A DNA stretch of 64,000 nt from assembly GCA_003280515.1 (NCBI GenBank), contig QCER01000004.1, forward strand, positions 31,736 to 95,735, read 5' to 3'. The DNA is from Prochlorococcus sp. AG-355-P18. GTDB taxonomy: Bacteria; Cyanobacteriota; Cyanobacteriia; PCC-6307; Cyanobiaceae. Positions 7,993 to 16,463 of this stretch are shown piece after piece. The notes below the pieces were generated by a model, which saw nothing but the letters and a program-made list of their open reading frames with translations, ran no database searches and was not told the origin of the DNA. A program made the translations under genes and the position numbers. The number at the start of each line of letters is the position of its first letter. Position 1 is the stretch's first letter.

Positions 7993-8050
7993 CTAATTAT
8001 TTCTTCTATCATTTATTCCGTTATTAAATATTTTAAATACTTTTGTAATT

Positions 8051-8068
8051 AAGCCGGCTGGCTTTTTT
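8051..8068 (+). terminator. Intrinsic terminator before the guanidine cluster
   Basis: AAGCC, loop GGCT, GGCTT, then a T run: a GC-rich 5-bp stem with a U tract on the plus strand. It separates the small-ORF zone from the cluster starting at 8199. Confidence 0.7.
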
Positions 8069-8198
8069 AATAAAGTTATTTTATTTTTGCGAAAAGTTAT
8101 TTAACAATGTTTAAATGAGAATCTTTTAAAGCAAGTTTATGGTTCATTTTTATTTTTATTGACAATATTGAAATAAGTGTAAAAAGAATTTTAAATTT

Positions 8199-9389
8199 GT
8201 GACTACTGAATCATCTAAAAATCAAGACTTTATTAGGAAGCATCCCAGTGAAGGCATGGATGCTTTAGAAAAAGAATCAAAATTACCTTTGAAAGGATGG
8301 GAAACTGAGGTTGCCCGAGCAAAGGAATATGGTTTAGAAGGAGCAAAAAGTATTGTCGATAGAAATATATCTACATTTTCAAGAGGAGAATTACCCCATT
8401 TTGCAGGTATCAATACTTTCATGAAAGCTCCATATGTTGAAAATGTAAATGAAGTGGGAAATTATGATGTTGCGATCGTTGGTGTTCCTCATGATTCTGG
8501 AACTACTTATAGACCAGGGACAAGATTCGGACCTCAAGGAATAAGAAAAATTTCTGCTCTTTATACTCCTTACAATTACGAAATGGGAGTGGATCTGAGA
8601 GAGCAGATATCTATTTGTGATGTAGGAGATATTTTTACAATTCCAGCTAATAATGAAAAAAGTTTTGATCAAATTTCAAAGGGGGTTGCTCATATTTTTG
8701 CTAGCGGTGCATTTCCAATTATTTTAGGTGGAGATCATTCAATAGGTTTTCCTACAGTTAGAGGAGTTTGTCGCCACTTAGGAGATAAAAAAGTAGGGAT
8801 AATTCATTTTGATAGACATGTAGATACTCAAGAAACAGATTTAGATGAAAGAATGCATACCTGTCCATGGTTTCATGCAACTAATATGAAAAATGCACCT
8901 GCAAAAAATCTTGTTCAATTAGGAATTGGAGGTTGGCAAGTACCAAGAGAAGGAGTGAAAATTTGCAGGGAAAGAAGTACAAATGTTTTAACAGTTACTG
9001 ATATTTGTGAAATGGGATTAAAAGAGGCCGCTGATTTTGCGATTGAAAAAGCTACGGATGGAACTGACTGTGTATATATTTCTTTTGATATTGATTGTAT
9101 TGATGCTGGATTTGTCCCTGGAACTGGTTGGCCTGAACCTGGGGGTTTATTACCTCGAGAGGCATTAAAACTTTTGGAGTACATTATCAGAAAAGTTAAT
9201 GTATGTGGAATTGAGCTTGTTGAGGTTTCGCCTCCATATGATGTAAGCGATATGACAGCTTTATTAGCTACTAGAGTTATTTGTGATTCAATTGCACATC
9301 TCGTAGTAAGTGGTCAGCTTCCAAGAAAATCTAATCCAGAATGGATTTCAGATAAATGCAATATGTCAGTTGATCAAAAATGGAGATAG
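8199..9389 (+). CDS. gdmH: Ureohydrolase, guanidine hydrolase type
   Basis: 396 residues, arginase/agmatinase superfamily. The binuclear metal ligands are visible: H180 in GGDHS, D205, H207 and D209 in FDRHVDTQ, and D297 and D299 in SFDIDCID. The roughly 80-residue N-terminal extension, the FDRHVD variant of the usual FDAHxD, and adjacent HypA- and HypB-like genes match the nickel-dependent guanidine hydrolase group described from Synechocystis (sll1077). That enzyme splits guanidine to urea and ammonium. The start is GTG at 8199. A TTGACA box lies at 8159-8164, but I see no ykkC-type guanidine riboswitch upstream. Agmatinase is the main alternative. Confidence 0.87.
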   Translation: MTTESSKNQDFIRKHPSEGMDALEKESKLPLKGWETEVARAKEYGLEGAKSIVDRNISTFSRGELPHFAGINTFMKAPYVENVNEVGNYDVAIVGVPHDSGTTYRPGTRFGPQGIRKISALYTPYNYEMGVDLREQISICDVGDIFTIPANNEKSFDQISKGVAHIFASGAFPIILGGDHSIGFPTVRGVCRHLGDKKVGIIHFDRHVDTQETDLDERMHTCPWFHATNMKNAPAKNLVQLGIGGWQVPREGVKICRERSTNVLTVTDICEMGLKEAADFAIEKATDGTDCVYISFDIDCIDAGFVPGTGWPEPGGLLPREALKLLEYIIRKVNVCGIELVEVSPPYDVSDMTALLATRVICDSIAHLVVSGQLPRKSNPEWISDKCNMSVDQKWR

Positions 9390-9395
9390 ATTTTT

Positions 9396-9752
9396 GTGCA
9401 TGAAGTAGATATGACAAAATGCCTTATTCTTTCCATGGAAGAGTGGGCAGAGAAAAAAAATAAAAAAAAAATAGTTGTTGAAAAGATTAATCTTAAGATT
9501 GGGGAATTTACTTGCGTAGAACCAATATCATTAATTAATACTTTTAATGCTGCAGTATTGGGTTCTTGGTTAGATTCCTCTGAGATTACAATTGAGACAA
9601 TACCTTTTGAAGGGAAATGCTCTAAATGCAATAGATTATATTTTCCAAAGAAAGAGAATGGATATAAATCTCCATGTTGCAATTTTAATTTAGAGGAAAT
9701 TATTAGTGGGAGGGAATTAAAAATCGCATCTATTGATTTTAAAGAAAAGTAG
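9396..9752 (+). CDS. HypA-like nickel metallochaperone
   Basis: 118 residues starting with GTG so that the protein begins Met-His-Glu, the nickel-binding N-terminus of HypA. A zinc site is seen as CSKC near residue 74, but the second half reads SPCCN instead of the usual CxxC, so this finger is altered. It starts 6 bases after gdmH. HypA normally delivers nickel to hydrogenase or urease. No hydrogenase gene is in the window, so delivery to the upstream hydrolase is the natural reading; homologues beside gdmH have been described as its assembly factors. Confidence 0.88.
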   Translation: MHEVDMTKCLILSMEEWAEKKNKKKIVVEKINLKIGEFTCVEPISLINTFNAAVLGSWLDSSEITIETIPFEGKCSKCNRLYFPKKENGYKSPCCNFNLEEIISGRELKIASIDFKEK

Positions 9753-9792
9753 AAATTTAGTATCTAGAATAAAGACGTATTTTCAAATATAA

Positions 9793-10467
9793 ATGCATTT
9801 ACCAATTTCAGACAAAATTGAATTAAATATTCTTCATCAAAATAGTCATCAAGCTGAGAAAAATAAAATCAAGTTTAATAATTATAATTTGCTTTGCTTG
9901 AACATAATGAGTAGTCCTGGTGCAGGAAAAACGAGATTACTTGAAATAACTTTAGAAGATCTTTCAAAAAAATTTCACAGTGCTGTTTTAGAGGGTGATA
10001 TGACCACTAATCTTGATGCGGCAAGATTAGAAAAATTAAATATTCCAGTAGTACCAATTACAACTGGAAGAGCATGTCATCTCGATGCAAATATGGTTAG
10101 TGGAGGTTTGAAATTATTAGAAAAAAAAATAAATCCTAATTTACTAGATATTTTGTTAGTGGAAAATGTAGGAAATTTAGTTTGTCCTGCAGAATTTGAG
10201 ATTGGAGAACATTTTAAAGTTGCTCTTTTAAGTATTACCGAAGGTGAGGATAAACCTTTAAAATATCCAATAATGTTTAGAGAAGCAGATTTAATTTTGA
10301 TAACTAAAGTTGATTTATTACCCCATTTGAATTTTGATATTAACGAATTAAAATCGAACATAGCTTCAACTAACCCTAAGGCAGATGTGATAGAAATTTC
10401 TTCGATAACCAAGTCTGGATTTGATTTATGGCAAGATTGGATTAGTAAAAAGATTTTGAAATTTTAA
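9793..10467 (+). CDS. HypB-like nickel-inserting GTPase
   Basis: 224 residues of the SIMIBI GTPase class. The P-loop SSPGAGKT is at about residues 40-47, with EGDMTTNLDA, a GRACHLDA segment with the Cys-His metal-site residues, ENVGNLVCP, and a TKVDLL guanine-specificity motif. The N-terminal His-rich nickel store of some HypB proteins is absent. It lies 40 bases after the HypA-like gene. Its likely job is GTP-dependent nickel loading of the hydrolase encoded at 8199. Confidence 0.9.
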   Translation: MHLPISDKIELNILHQNSHQAEKNKIKFNNYNLLCLNIMSSPGAGKTRLLEITLEDLSKKFHSAVLEGDMTTNLDAARLEKLNIPVVPITTGRACHLDANMVSGGLKLLEKKINPNLLDILLVENVGNLVCPAEFEIGEHFKVALLSITEGEDKPLKYPIMFREADLILITKVDLLPHLNFDINELKSNIASTNPKADVIEISSITKSGFDLWQDWISKKILKF

Positions 10468-10576
10468 AAAAATTAATATTGATTAAGTAAGAGTAATCTC
10501 TTAAAAGTATCAGTCATTACAACTTTAGATTTGCTTTTTCTTGAGTATTGATAGTACGTAATATTTTTTTTCAAAA

Positions 10577-11575
10577 ATGTTTAAAAAATTAAGAGTTTTC
10601 TTTGTCTCTTTGCTGGCTCTAATATTAGCGATTTCATTAAGTACACTATCAAGTCCTGCAGCTCCAAAAGGTGATCCAATCACTTTGGGATACAGTAACT
10701 GGGCAGGATGGTGGCCCTGGGCGATAGCTGTTGATCAAAAAATGTTTGAAAAAAATGGAGTTAATGTTCAGATGAAATGGTTTGATGGGTATGTTCAATC
10801 CATGGAAACTTTTGCTGCTGGTAAAATTGATGGAAATTCGCAGACACTTAATGATACTATTTCGTTCTTGCCAGGAGAAAATGGAGGGGAAGTAGTTGTT
10901 TTAGTTAATGATAATTCTGCAGGGAATGACCAAATAATTGCAGATAAATCAATTAAAAGTGTTGCTGATTTAAAGGGTAAAACAGTAGCAGTAGAAGAAG
11001 GTGTTGTGGATGATTTTTTACTTGTTTTAGCTCTGAATGATGTTGGATTAACTCGAGATGATGTAATTATTAAAGGCCTTCCAACTGATCAGGCTGCAAC
11101 TGCTTTCGCTGCAGGAAAAGTTGATGCAGTTGGTGCATTCCCTCCATTTACAGGAACTGCGATGAAGAGGCCTGGAGCAAGAGTTATTGCTAGTTCAAAA
11201 GATTACCCAGGTGCAATCCCTGATTTATTAGCAGTAAGCGGAGATTTGATTTCTGAAAGACCAGATGATGTTCAAAAAATTGTTAAAACATGGTGGGATG
11301 TAAGAGAATTCATGGAAAAAAATCCAAGAAAATCTGAAAAGATCATGGCAAAGCGAGCTGGGATCCCAACACGCGAATACAAACAATATAAAGGTGGAAC
11401 TAGGTTCTTTTCCTTGGAAGAAAATTTAGAAGCTTTTAGTGATGGGTTCGGTATGAAATATATGCCTTATGCAGCGAAACAAATGGCAGACTTTATGGTG
11501 AAGGTAGGATTTATTCCTGAAAAACCAGATATGAGTAAATTATTTGACTCTTCGTTTGTTAAAAACATCAGTTAA
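10577..11575 (+). CDS. NitT/TauT-type ABC transporter substrate-binding protein
   Basis: 332 residues with a clear signal peptide (basic start, then VFFVSLLALILAISLSTL; no lipobox Cys). The mature part has the SsuA/ThiY/TauA look: PITLGYSNWAGWWPWAIAVDQ, MFEKNGVNVQMKWF, then VADLKGKTVAVEEG and FAAGKVDAVGAFPPF. It should act in the periplasm. Binding proteins beside gdmH in cyanobacteria are candidate guanidine importers. A 109-base gap separates it from the HypB-like gene, so a second promoter is possible. A strong hairpin follows at 11613. Confidence 0.9.
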   Translation: MFKKLRVFFVSLLALILAISLSTLSSPAAPKGDPITLGYSNWAGWWPWAIAVDQKMFEKNGVNVQMKWFDGYVQSMETFAAGKIDGNSQTLNDTISFLPGENGGEVVVLVNDNSAGNDQIIADKSIKSVADLKGKTVAVEEGVVDDFLLVLALNDVGLTRDDVIIKGLPTDQAATAFAAGKVDAVGAFPPFTGTAMKRPGARVIASSKDYPGAIPDLLAVSGDLISERPDDVQKIVKTWWDVREFMEKNPRKSEKIMAKRAGIPTREYKQYKGGTRFFSLEENLEAFSDGFGMKYMPYAAKQMADFMVKVGFIPEKPDMSKLFDSSFVKNIS

Positions 11576-11591
11576 TTAATACAAAATTAAA

Positions 11592-12410
11592 ATGGTTAGT
11601 TCGAAATTAATCAAGAGGGATAAATATTTTTTATCCCTCTTTTCATTTGGTAGTGAACCGAAAAAATTAAATAAAATATTTCTTCAAATAGCCTCACTTT
11701 TGCTTCCACTTTTAATTTGGACATTAGTTTGTCAATTAAAACTTGTAAGTGAAATGTTTTTACCATCACCTTTAGCGGTCTTTTATTCTCTTTTGGATAT
11801 GGCTGAAAGTGGAATATTATTTGAAGATATTTTTGCAAGTACTGGTAGGGTATTTGCTGGTTTTATAATTGCAACAATTTTTTCAATTCCTTTAGGAATC
11901 TTAATGGGTTCTTTCCCTTCTTTTTGTGCTTTATGTGAACCATTAATTGCGATGCTTAGATATATGCCTGCCGCTGCTTTTTCTCCTTTACTTATTATTT
12001 ATTTAGGAATTGAAGAGGCTCCAAAAATTGCATTAATTTTCATTGGTACTGTTTACTTTAATGTTTTGATGGTTATGGATTCAGTAAAATTTGTACCCAA
12101 AGAACTCATTGAAACAACGCTTACTTTAGGAGGTAATACAAAAGATTTATTGATCAGAGTTATAGCCAGATATTCATTACCAAGTATTATTGATACTTTA
12201 AGAATTAATATTGCAACTTCATGGAATTTAGTAATCGTTGCCGAGTTAATTGCAGCAGAAGTTGGTTTAGGTAAAAGGATTCAACTCGCTCAAAGATTTT
12301 TTCGCACAGATCAAATATTTGCAGAATTAATAGTTCTTGGATTAATAGGATTTGCTTTGGATATGAGTTTTAGATTGCTACTTAGACGTACATGTAAATG
12401 GGCTGTTTAA
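11592..12410 (+). CDS. ABC transporter permease
   Basis: 272 residues with about six membrane helices and the BPD-transport loop ETTLTLGGNTKDLLIRVI (EAA motif) near residue 175. It belongs with the SsuC/TauC permeases. It starts 16 bases after the binding-protein stop, and its first codons lie inside a 12-bp hairpin (11613-11641), which may damp its expression. Its stop is directly adjacent to the ATG of the ATPase gene (no bases between them). Confidence 0.9.
   Translation: MVSSKLIKRDKYFLSLFSFGSEPKKLNKIFLQIASLLLPLLIWTLVCQLKLVSEMFLPSPLAVFYSLLDMAESGILFEDIFASTGRVFAGFIIATIFSIPLGILMGSFPSFCALCEPLIAMLRYMPAAAFSPLLIIYLGIEEAPKIALIFIGTVYFNVLMVMDSVKFVPKELIETTLTLGGNTKDLLIRVIARYSLPSIIDTLRINIATSWNLVIVAELIAAEVGLGKRIQLAQRFFRTDQIFAELIVLGLIGFALDMSFRLLLRRTCKWAV
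11613..11643 (+). promoter_or_regulatory. Strong hairpin inside the permease start: possible attenuator
   Basis: A perfect 12-bp stem AAGAGGGATAAA / TTTATCCCTCTT with a 5-base loop, followed by TT, lies 38 bases after the binding-protein stop and within codons 8-17 of the permease. Partial terminators between a binding protein and its membrane components are a known way to keep the binding protein in excess. Confidence 0.6.
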
Positions 12411-13172
12411 ATGAAATTAGATGTTAATAATATTTCAAAATATTTTGGGGAAGGTTCAAATAGAAAAAAGGCGATTGAGGGAATAAGCTTTTCAATAAGT
12501 TCTGGCGAATTTAAAACTCTTGTTGGGAGTTCTGGATCAGGTAAAAGTACTATATTGAGGATTATTGCTGGGCTTGAGAGTCCATCTAAAGGGAACGTAA
12601 AAGTAGATGGAAAAATAGTTAGTGGACCAGGATTGGATAGAGGAATGGTTTTTCAGAAATATAGTCTTTTCCCTTGGCTCACAGCATCTGAGAATATTGC
12701 CTTTGGAATGAATTTAAATTCTTATAAGTTGAAAGAAATAAAATATAGGACATCTTATTTATTAGAAGTAGTAGGTCTTCAGGATTCGGGAAATAAGTAT
12801 CCAAAAGAATTATCTGGAGGAATGCAACAAAGGGTTGCAATAGCAAGAGCTCTAGCGACTAACCCTAAAATTCTACTTTTAGATGAACCTTTTGGAGCCT
12901 TAGATTTACAGATAAGAGAATCTTTGCAGAAATTTCTCTATGAATTATGGAAAAAAACTTCATTGACAGTTTTACTTATAACCCATGATATTGAAGAAGC
13001 ATTAGCTCTCTCTCAGCAAATATGTATTTTGGCACCTAATCCTGGAAGAATCATAAAAGAAGTTAAGGTAGATCTACAAAAAGGAGATTTAGATAAATTG
13101 AAACTTGATTCGGATTTTGCAAAATTAAGATATGAGTTATCTGATTTTTTAAGAGGCCTCCAAAAAAAATAA
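12411..13172 (+). CDS. ABC transporter ATP-binding protein
   Basis: 253 residues, SsuB/TauB type. Walker A reads GSSGSGKST near residue 39, the Q-loop region is MVFQKYSLFPWLT, the signature is LSGGMQQRVAIARAL, Walker B is ILLLDEPFGALD and the switch His is in ITHDIEEAL. It follows the permease immediately and precedes the Rieske gene by 3 bases, so the last genes of the cluster are tightly linked. Confidence 0.95.
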   Translation: MKLDVNNISKYFGEGSNRKKAIEGISFSISSGEFKTLVGSSGSGKSTILRIIAGLESPSKGNVKVDGKIVSGPGLDRGMVFQKYSLFPWLTASENIAFGMNLNSYKLKEIKYRTSYLLEVVGLQDSGNKYPKELSGGMQQRVAIARALATNPKILLLDEPFGALDLQIRESLQKFLYELWKKTSLTVLLITHDIEEALALSQQICILAPNPGRIIKEVKVDLQKGDLDKLKLDSDFAKLRYELSDFLRGLQKK

Positions 13173-13175
13173 ATA

Positions 13176-14198
13176 ATGCCAACTAGTTTTTTGCCTACTT
13201 GGCTTTATAGCGAACAAAAAATTTTTGAACTTGAATTAGAAAGCTATTCAAAAAATTATTGGCACCCATTGATTTTCATAGGAGAAATTAAACCTGGCGA
13301 AATATTGGAAAAAAAATTCTTTAATCAATCATTATTAATCTCTTGTTCAGAAAAAAACTTAATAACTGTTTTCATAAATAGATGCCCTCATCGTGGGTCA
13401 AAATTGTGTTTGCCAAAAACAAAATTAAATCCTTCTAAAAATATTTTTTGTCCTTACCATGGCTGGACTTTTGATAGTTTTGGCAAACTTAAAACCTTGC
13501 CATTAAAGTACAATTTTGAAACAAAAATAGAAACAGAGGATTATTTTTTAGAAAAAGTTAACTCTTTAATAAATGGACCTTTAATTTGGATTAATTTCAC
13601 CAACAAACCAATATCTATAGATGATCAAATTGAGCTTGTTGGGAGAAAATGTAATGATCAATGGAATATGAATTACAGCATTTTTTCTGAATTTTCTGAT
13701 ACCTTAAATTGCAATTGGAAAATTGCCCATGACAATACACTGGACGATTACCATGTAGCAATAGCTCATAAAGATACCCTACATAAAGAACAAGGTCCAA
13801 TTAAAAACTACAGGTATTTCTTCAGTGAATTTTGTAATGTACTTGTTACTCCTCTTAGTAGTGAAGGAAATCTATATACCTTTGGATTACTCCCATGGAC
13901 CCATCTAATAATCTGGCCTGGTAAAGGGATTGTTTTAATAAATTATCTTCCTAAAAATATTGGTCAGTGTATTATTGAAATTAAATTAGCCTCTGCTTCT
14001 TTATGTAAAAATGATTTAGAAAATTGGAAAAAAAGTATATTAGAATTTCTTGGAGAAGATAAAGTTATTGTCGAATCAGTTCATAAGTCTTATCTCAAAA
14101 ATTTTAAACTTGGTCCGCCTAATAGACTTGAACAAAGGATTATACACTGGCAAAATATTTATAAAGATTTTCTAAATGCATCGGGCATTTCTCTCTAA
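13176..14198 (+). CDS. Rieske non-heme iron oxygenase
   Basis: 340 residues. The Rieske [2Fe-2S] ligands are C70 and H72 (CPHRG) and C92 and H95 (CPYHGW). The catalytic mononuclear iron motif is D190-x2-H193-x4-H198 in NTLDDYHVAIAH, as in ring-hydroxylating oxygenase alpha subunits. The start is 3 bases after the ATPase gene. Family members hydroxylate aromatics or remove N-methyl groups (for example from betaines and carnitine). In this operon an N-demethylation or hydroxylation of a guanidino compound is conceivable, but that is inference. No reductase partner is encoded nearby. Confidence 0.88.
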   Translation: MPTSFLPTWLYSEQKIFELELESYSKNYWHPLIFIGEIKPGEILEKKFFNQSLLISCSEKNLITVFINRCPHRGSKLCLPKTKLNPSKNIFCPYHGWTFDSFGKLKTLPLKYNFETKIETEDYFLEKVNSLINGPLIWINFTNKPISIDDQIELVGRKCNDQWNMNYSIFSEFSDTLNCNWKIAHDNTLDDYHVAIAHKDTLHKEQGPIKNYRYFFSEFCNVLVTPLSSEGNLYTFGLLPWTHLIIWPGKGIVLINYLPKNIGQCIIEIKLASASLCKNDLENWKKSILEFLGEDKVIVESVHKSYLKNFKLGPPNRLEQRIIHWQNIYKDFLNASGISL

Positions 14199-14313
14199 AA
14201 TAATTTCTATTGAGTTCACAAATATTATTAATTAAATTTTTAATTTTGTAGGGATTTGACTATATATTTAATATGCTTTATTGATAATGTAGTTAAATAC
14301 AAAAAAGTTGATT

Positions 14314-14631
14314 GTGAAAAATTTTATACTAATAATAGTCTCTTTATCTTTCTTATCTTCTTGCAGTAATGACAAAGATTTTTTTCTCACTGAGGGAAAC
14401 GCTTTGTTAAGTTGCGGAGGTAAATCTCGTATTATCGAAAATGATAAAGAAGAGATAATTAATACTGAAGTTAAGGATTTAAGAGATAGAATTGGTAAAT
14501 ACGTTGAATTTACAGTTGTTGAGACTGATAAAAAAGGAGGCAAATATAGAATTATTAATTGTTTCCCCAGTGAAGAACCACAAGATTCAATAATAAAAAC
14601 TGTTAAAACAAATTATAAATTAAGTAATTAA
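14314..14631 (+). CDS. Small lipoprotein
   Basis: 105 residues from GTG at 14314 (a TTG two codons earlier is also possible). The N-terminus KNFILIIVSLSFLSSCSND is a lipoprotein signal with the lipobox LSSC, so it should be anchored to a membrane facing the periplasm. The mature part has FLTEGNALLSCGG and IGKYVEFTVVETD. The family is not recognised. Confidence 0.7.
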   Translation: MKNFILIIVSLSFLSSCSNDKDFFLTEGNALLSCGGKSRIIENDKEEIINTEVKDLRDRIGKYVEFTVVETDKKGGKYRIINCFPSEEPQDSIIKTVKTNYKLSN

Positions 14632-14659
14632 AAGTTATTTAAAAATAATTAGCTTACTT

Positions 14660-15514
14660 TTAAGCTGAGATTTTTGATGATTTGATAATTTCCCATGCTT
14701 CTGGTGCGGTATCTGCATATTGGAAAAGATTTAAGTTTTCATCTGAAATTAATCCAAGATCAGCTAGATATTCGAAGTTAATTATCTTATTCCAATAATC
14801 TCTACCAAAAAGTATGATTGGGATTTTAGTTTTCATTCCTGTTTGACAAAGTGTCAATAGTTCAAATAATTCATCTAGTGTTCCAAAACCTCCAGGGAAA
14901 AATACAGCAGCTATTGATCGCATGACAAAATGGATCTTTCTTAATGCAAAATAATTAAACTTAAAGCAAAGACCGGGAGTTATAAAAGCATTTGGGATTT
15001 GTTCATTAGGCAGACTGATATTTAACCCTATAGATTTACAATTTGCTTCAAATGCACCTCTATTAGCAGCTTCCATAATTCCTGGCCCCCCACCTGTCAC
15101 AATCACATGAGAATTACAGTTTTTATTTTGATTACTAATTGAAGCAAGTTTAGAAAACTCCCTTGCGGATTGATAGTAATGACTCATAAGAAGTAAATTT
15201 TCTAATCTATTTAAATTTCGTTTTAAAAGTATCGATTTAGGATTTTTTTTAAGCAACTCTTCTATATCTTCAAGTCTCTTTTTTATATTTGCTTCTTCTG
15301 TAATGCTTGCGCCTCCAAAAATAATTATTGTTGAAAGAATTTTATTTTCTTCAAGGATTAAATCTGGTTTGGTAATTTCAAGAAGCATTCTGACTCCACG
15401 CATTTCATTTCGGCTAAGTAAACCAATATCTTCGTGAGCCAATTTATAAGTATCAGAATTAATAATTAAATTCAGGTTTTTTAAATTATTACTTGGGGAT
15501 ATATGTTTTTTCAT
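14660..15514 (-). CDS. LOG-family nucleotide 5'-monophosphate phosphoribohydrolase
   Basis: 284 residues from ATG at 15514. The LOG/TIGR00730 signatures are present: IIFGGASI, GGPGIMEAANRGAF and PGGFGTLDELFE. Proteins with PGGxGTxxE hydrolyse cytokinin riboside or other nucleoside 5'-monophosphates; older annotations call them lysine decarboxylases. This is the longer form with an N-terminal extension. The ATG is 1 base after the stop of the upstream gene, so the two form an operon. A TTG 3 codons earlier would overlap that gene. Confidence 0.88.
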   Translation of the reverse strand: MKKHISPSNNLKNLNLIINSDTYKLAHEDIGLLSRNEMRGVRMLLEITKPDLILEENKILSTIIIFGGASITEEANIKKRLEDIEELLKKNPKSILLKRNLNRLENLLLMSHYYQSAREFSKLASISNQNKNCNSHVIVTGGGPGIMEAANRGAFEANCKSIGLNISLPNEQIPNAFITPGLCFKFNYFALRKIHFVMRSIAAVFFPGGFGTLDELFELLTLCQTGMKTKIPIILFGRDYWNKIINFEYLADLGLISDENLNLFQYADTAPEAWEIIKSSKISA

Positions 15515-15515
15515 T

Positions 15516-16034
15516 TTAAACAAGAGTTTTAACTTTTCTCTCTAGAGGATTAAAGTAAACTCTTTTGATTTTTTTATTTTCGTAAATCCAATAAACAGGC
15601 GGACTTTTTCTTGCCTTAATTAAATTTATTTTGTCTAACTTTTGAGGGGTAAATTCTTTAGAAGGATCAAAAAATTTATCTCTTTTGGGTTGGTTTAAAA
15701 CAATACTACCTTCTTTCCCTGAAATAGATCTGTGATAAGTTCCTACAGGAATTTCTAATGCTCCCATAGATCTACTTAAATAAATTACATGATGAGGTTC
15801 ATCCCAGGAAGGATTTATTAAAACAAATGTCCTTTCTCCAGTGATAACTAAATTGTGGTCAATTTGATGATTGTGAACGTAATATTGCTCATCTTTTAAA
15901 TCATCTGGAGGAGATATAGCTTCTCCAGAATGGATCACAACATCAGAACCATTAGAACTATCTATGCCTGCATCGAAGAATGTGACTTTTGGAGTCTCTC
16001 TAAAAATATTTATTGGGAAGAATCTTAATTCCAT
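15516..16034 (-). CDS. Cupin-like protein of unknown role
   Basis: 172 residues. The segment YYVHNHQIDHNLVITGERTF has the spaced His residues of a cupin motif 1, and IPVGTYHRSISGKEGS resembles motif 2, so a metal-binding beta barrel is likely. No signal peptide. It is directly upstream of and coupled to the LOG-family gene. The substrate is unknown; sugar-isomerase-like or dioxygenase-like activity would fit the fold, but this is inference. Confidence 0.7.
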   Translation of the reverse strand: MELRFFPINIFRETPKVTFFDAGIDSSNGSDVVIHSGEAISPPDDLKDEQYYVHNHQIDHNLVITGERTFVLINPSWDEPHHVIYLSRSMGALEIPVGTYHRSISGKEGSIVLNQPKRDKFFDPSKEFTPQKLDKINLIKARKSPPVYWIYENKKIKRVYFNPLERKVKTLV

Positions 16035-16113
16035 TGTGCTAACTCCCTTTTAGAAAATTTATAAATACTTATAAAAATTTATTTACTTTTAAAAAACAGC
16101 TATTTTTTGATTT

Positions 16114-16260
16114 TTAATTGCAACAAACCAGGCAATCTTCTTGATTTGGATAATCTATACATTCTTTATTTAAAATTTCTTCTAAAAAATCTACTTTTTT
16201 AACATAATCAAGATCTTTTAATTTTTTGTTTGGAACCGTGAACTGAGTTTGTAGTTTCAT
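16114..16260 (-). CDS. Small protein with a CP12-like C-terminus
   Basis: 48 residues: MKLQTQFTVPNKKLKDLDYV at the start, then a helix and the tail NKECIDYPNQEDCLVCCN. The C-x3-P-x4-C pattern resembles the C-terminal GAPDH-binding loop of CP12. The same pattern ends the 50-residue protein at 16464-16616. It sits in a row of small minus-strand genes. A redox-switched role is inference. Confidence 0.65.
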   Translation of the reverse strand: MKLQTQFTVPNKKLKDLDYVKKVDFLEEILNKECIDYPNQEDCLVCCN

Positions 16261-16275
16261 TTTCTATTCTCCTAA

Positions 16276-16377
16276 TTAATACTGTTTTTTGAATCCATTC
16301 CAAGTCTGAGAAAACCTTAATCCCAGATAAGAAATTAAAATTGTCCAAAATAAAATTTCTATACCTAAATTAGTCAT
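16276..16377 (-). CDS. 33-residue single-pass membrane peptide
   Basis: The frame MTNLGIEILFWTILISYLGL continues to RFSQTWNGFKKQY and is preceded by GGAGGC, a good ribosome-binding site, 9 bases before the ATG. One hydrophobic helix is present. It is too small for family recognition. Confidence 0.55.
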   Translation of the reverse strand: MTNLGIEILFWTILISYLGLRFSQTWNGFKKQY

Positions 16378-16463
16378 TTGCTTTGCCTCCTTTCTTTCTG
16401 ATTATTCTTTAGTACGGGTATTATGTAAAAATCAAGCGTAAGAATACCTAAAAGTTAAAGTTT

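Noticed and set aside
7993..8198. Guanidine (ykkC) riboswitch or NtcA site upstream of gdmH
   Set aside because: I found neither the conserved ykkC core nor GTA-N8-TAC here; only a terminator for the previous gene and a TTGACA box.
8391..8672. Minus-strand frames inside gdmH
   Set aside because: They lie antisense to a clear ureohydrolase gene and have no protein-family features.
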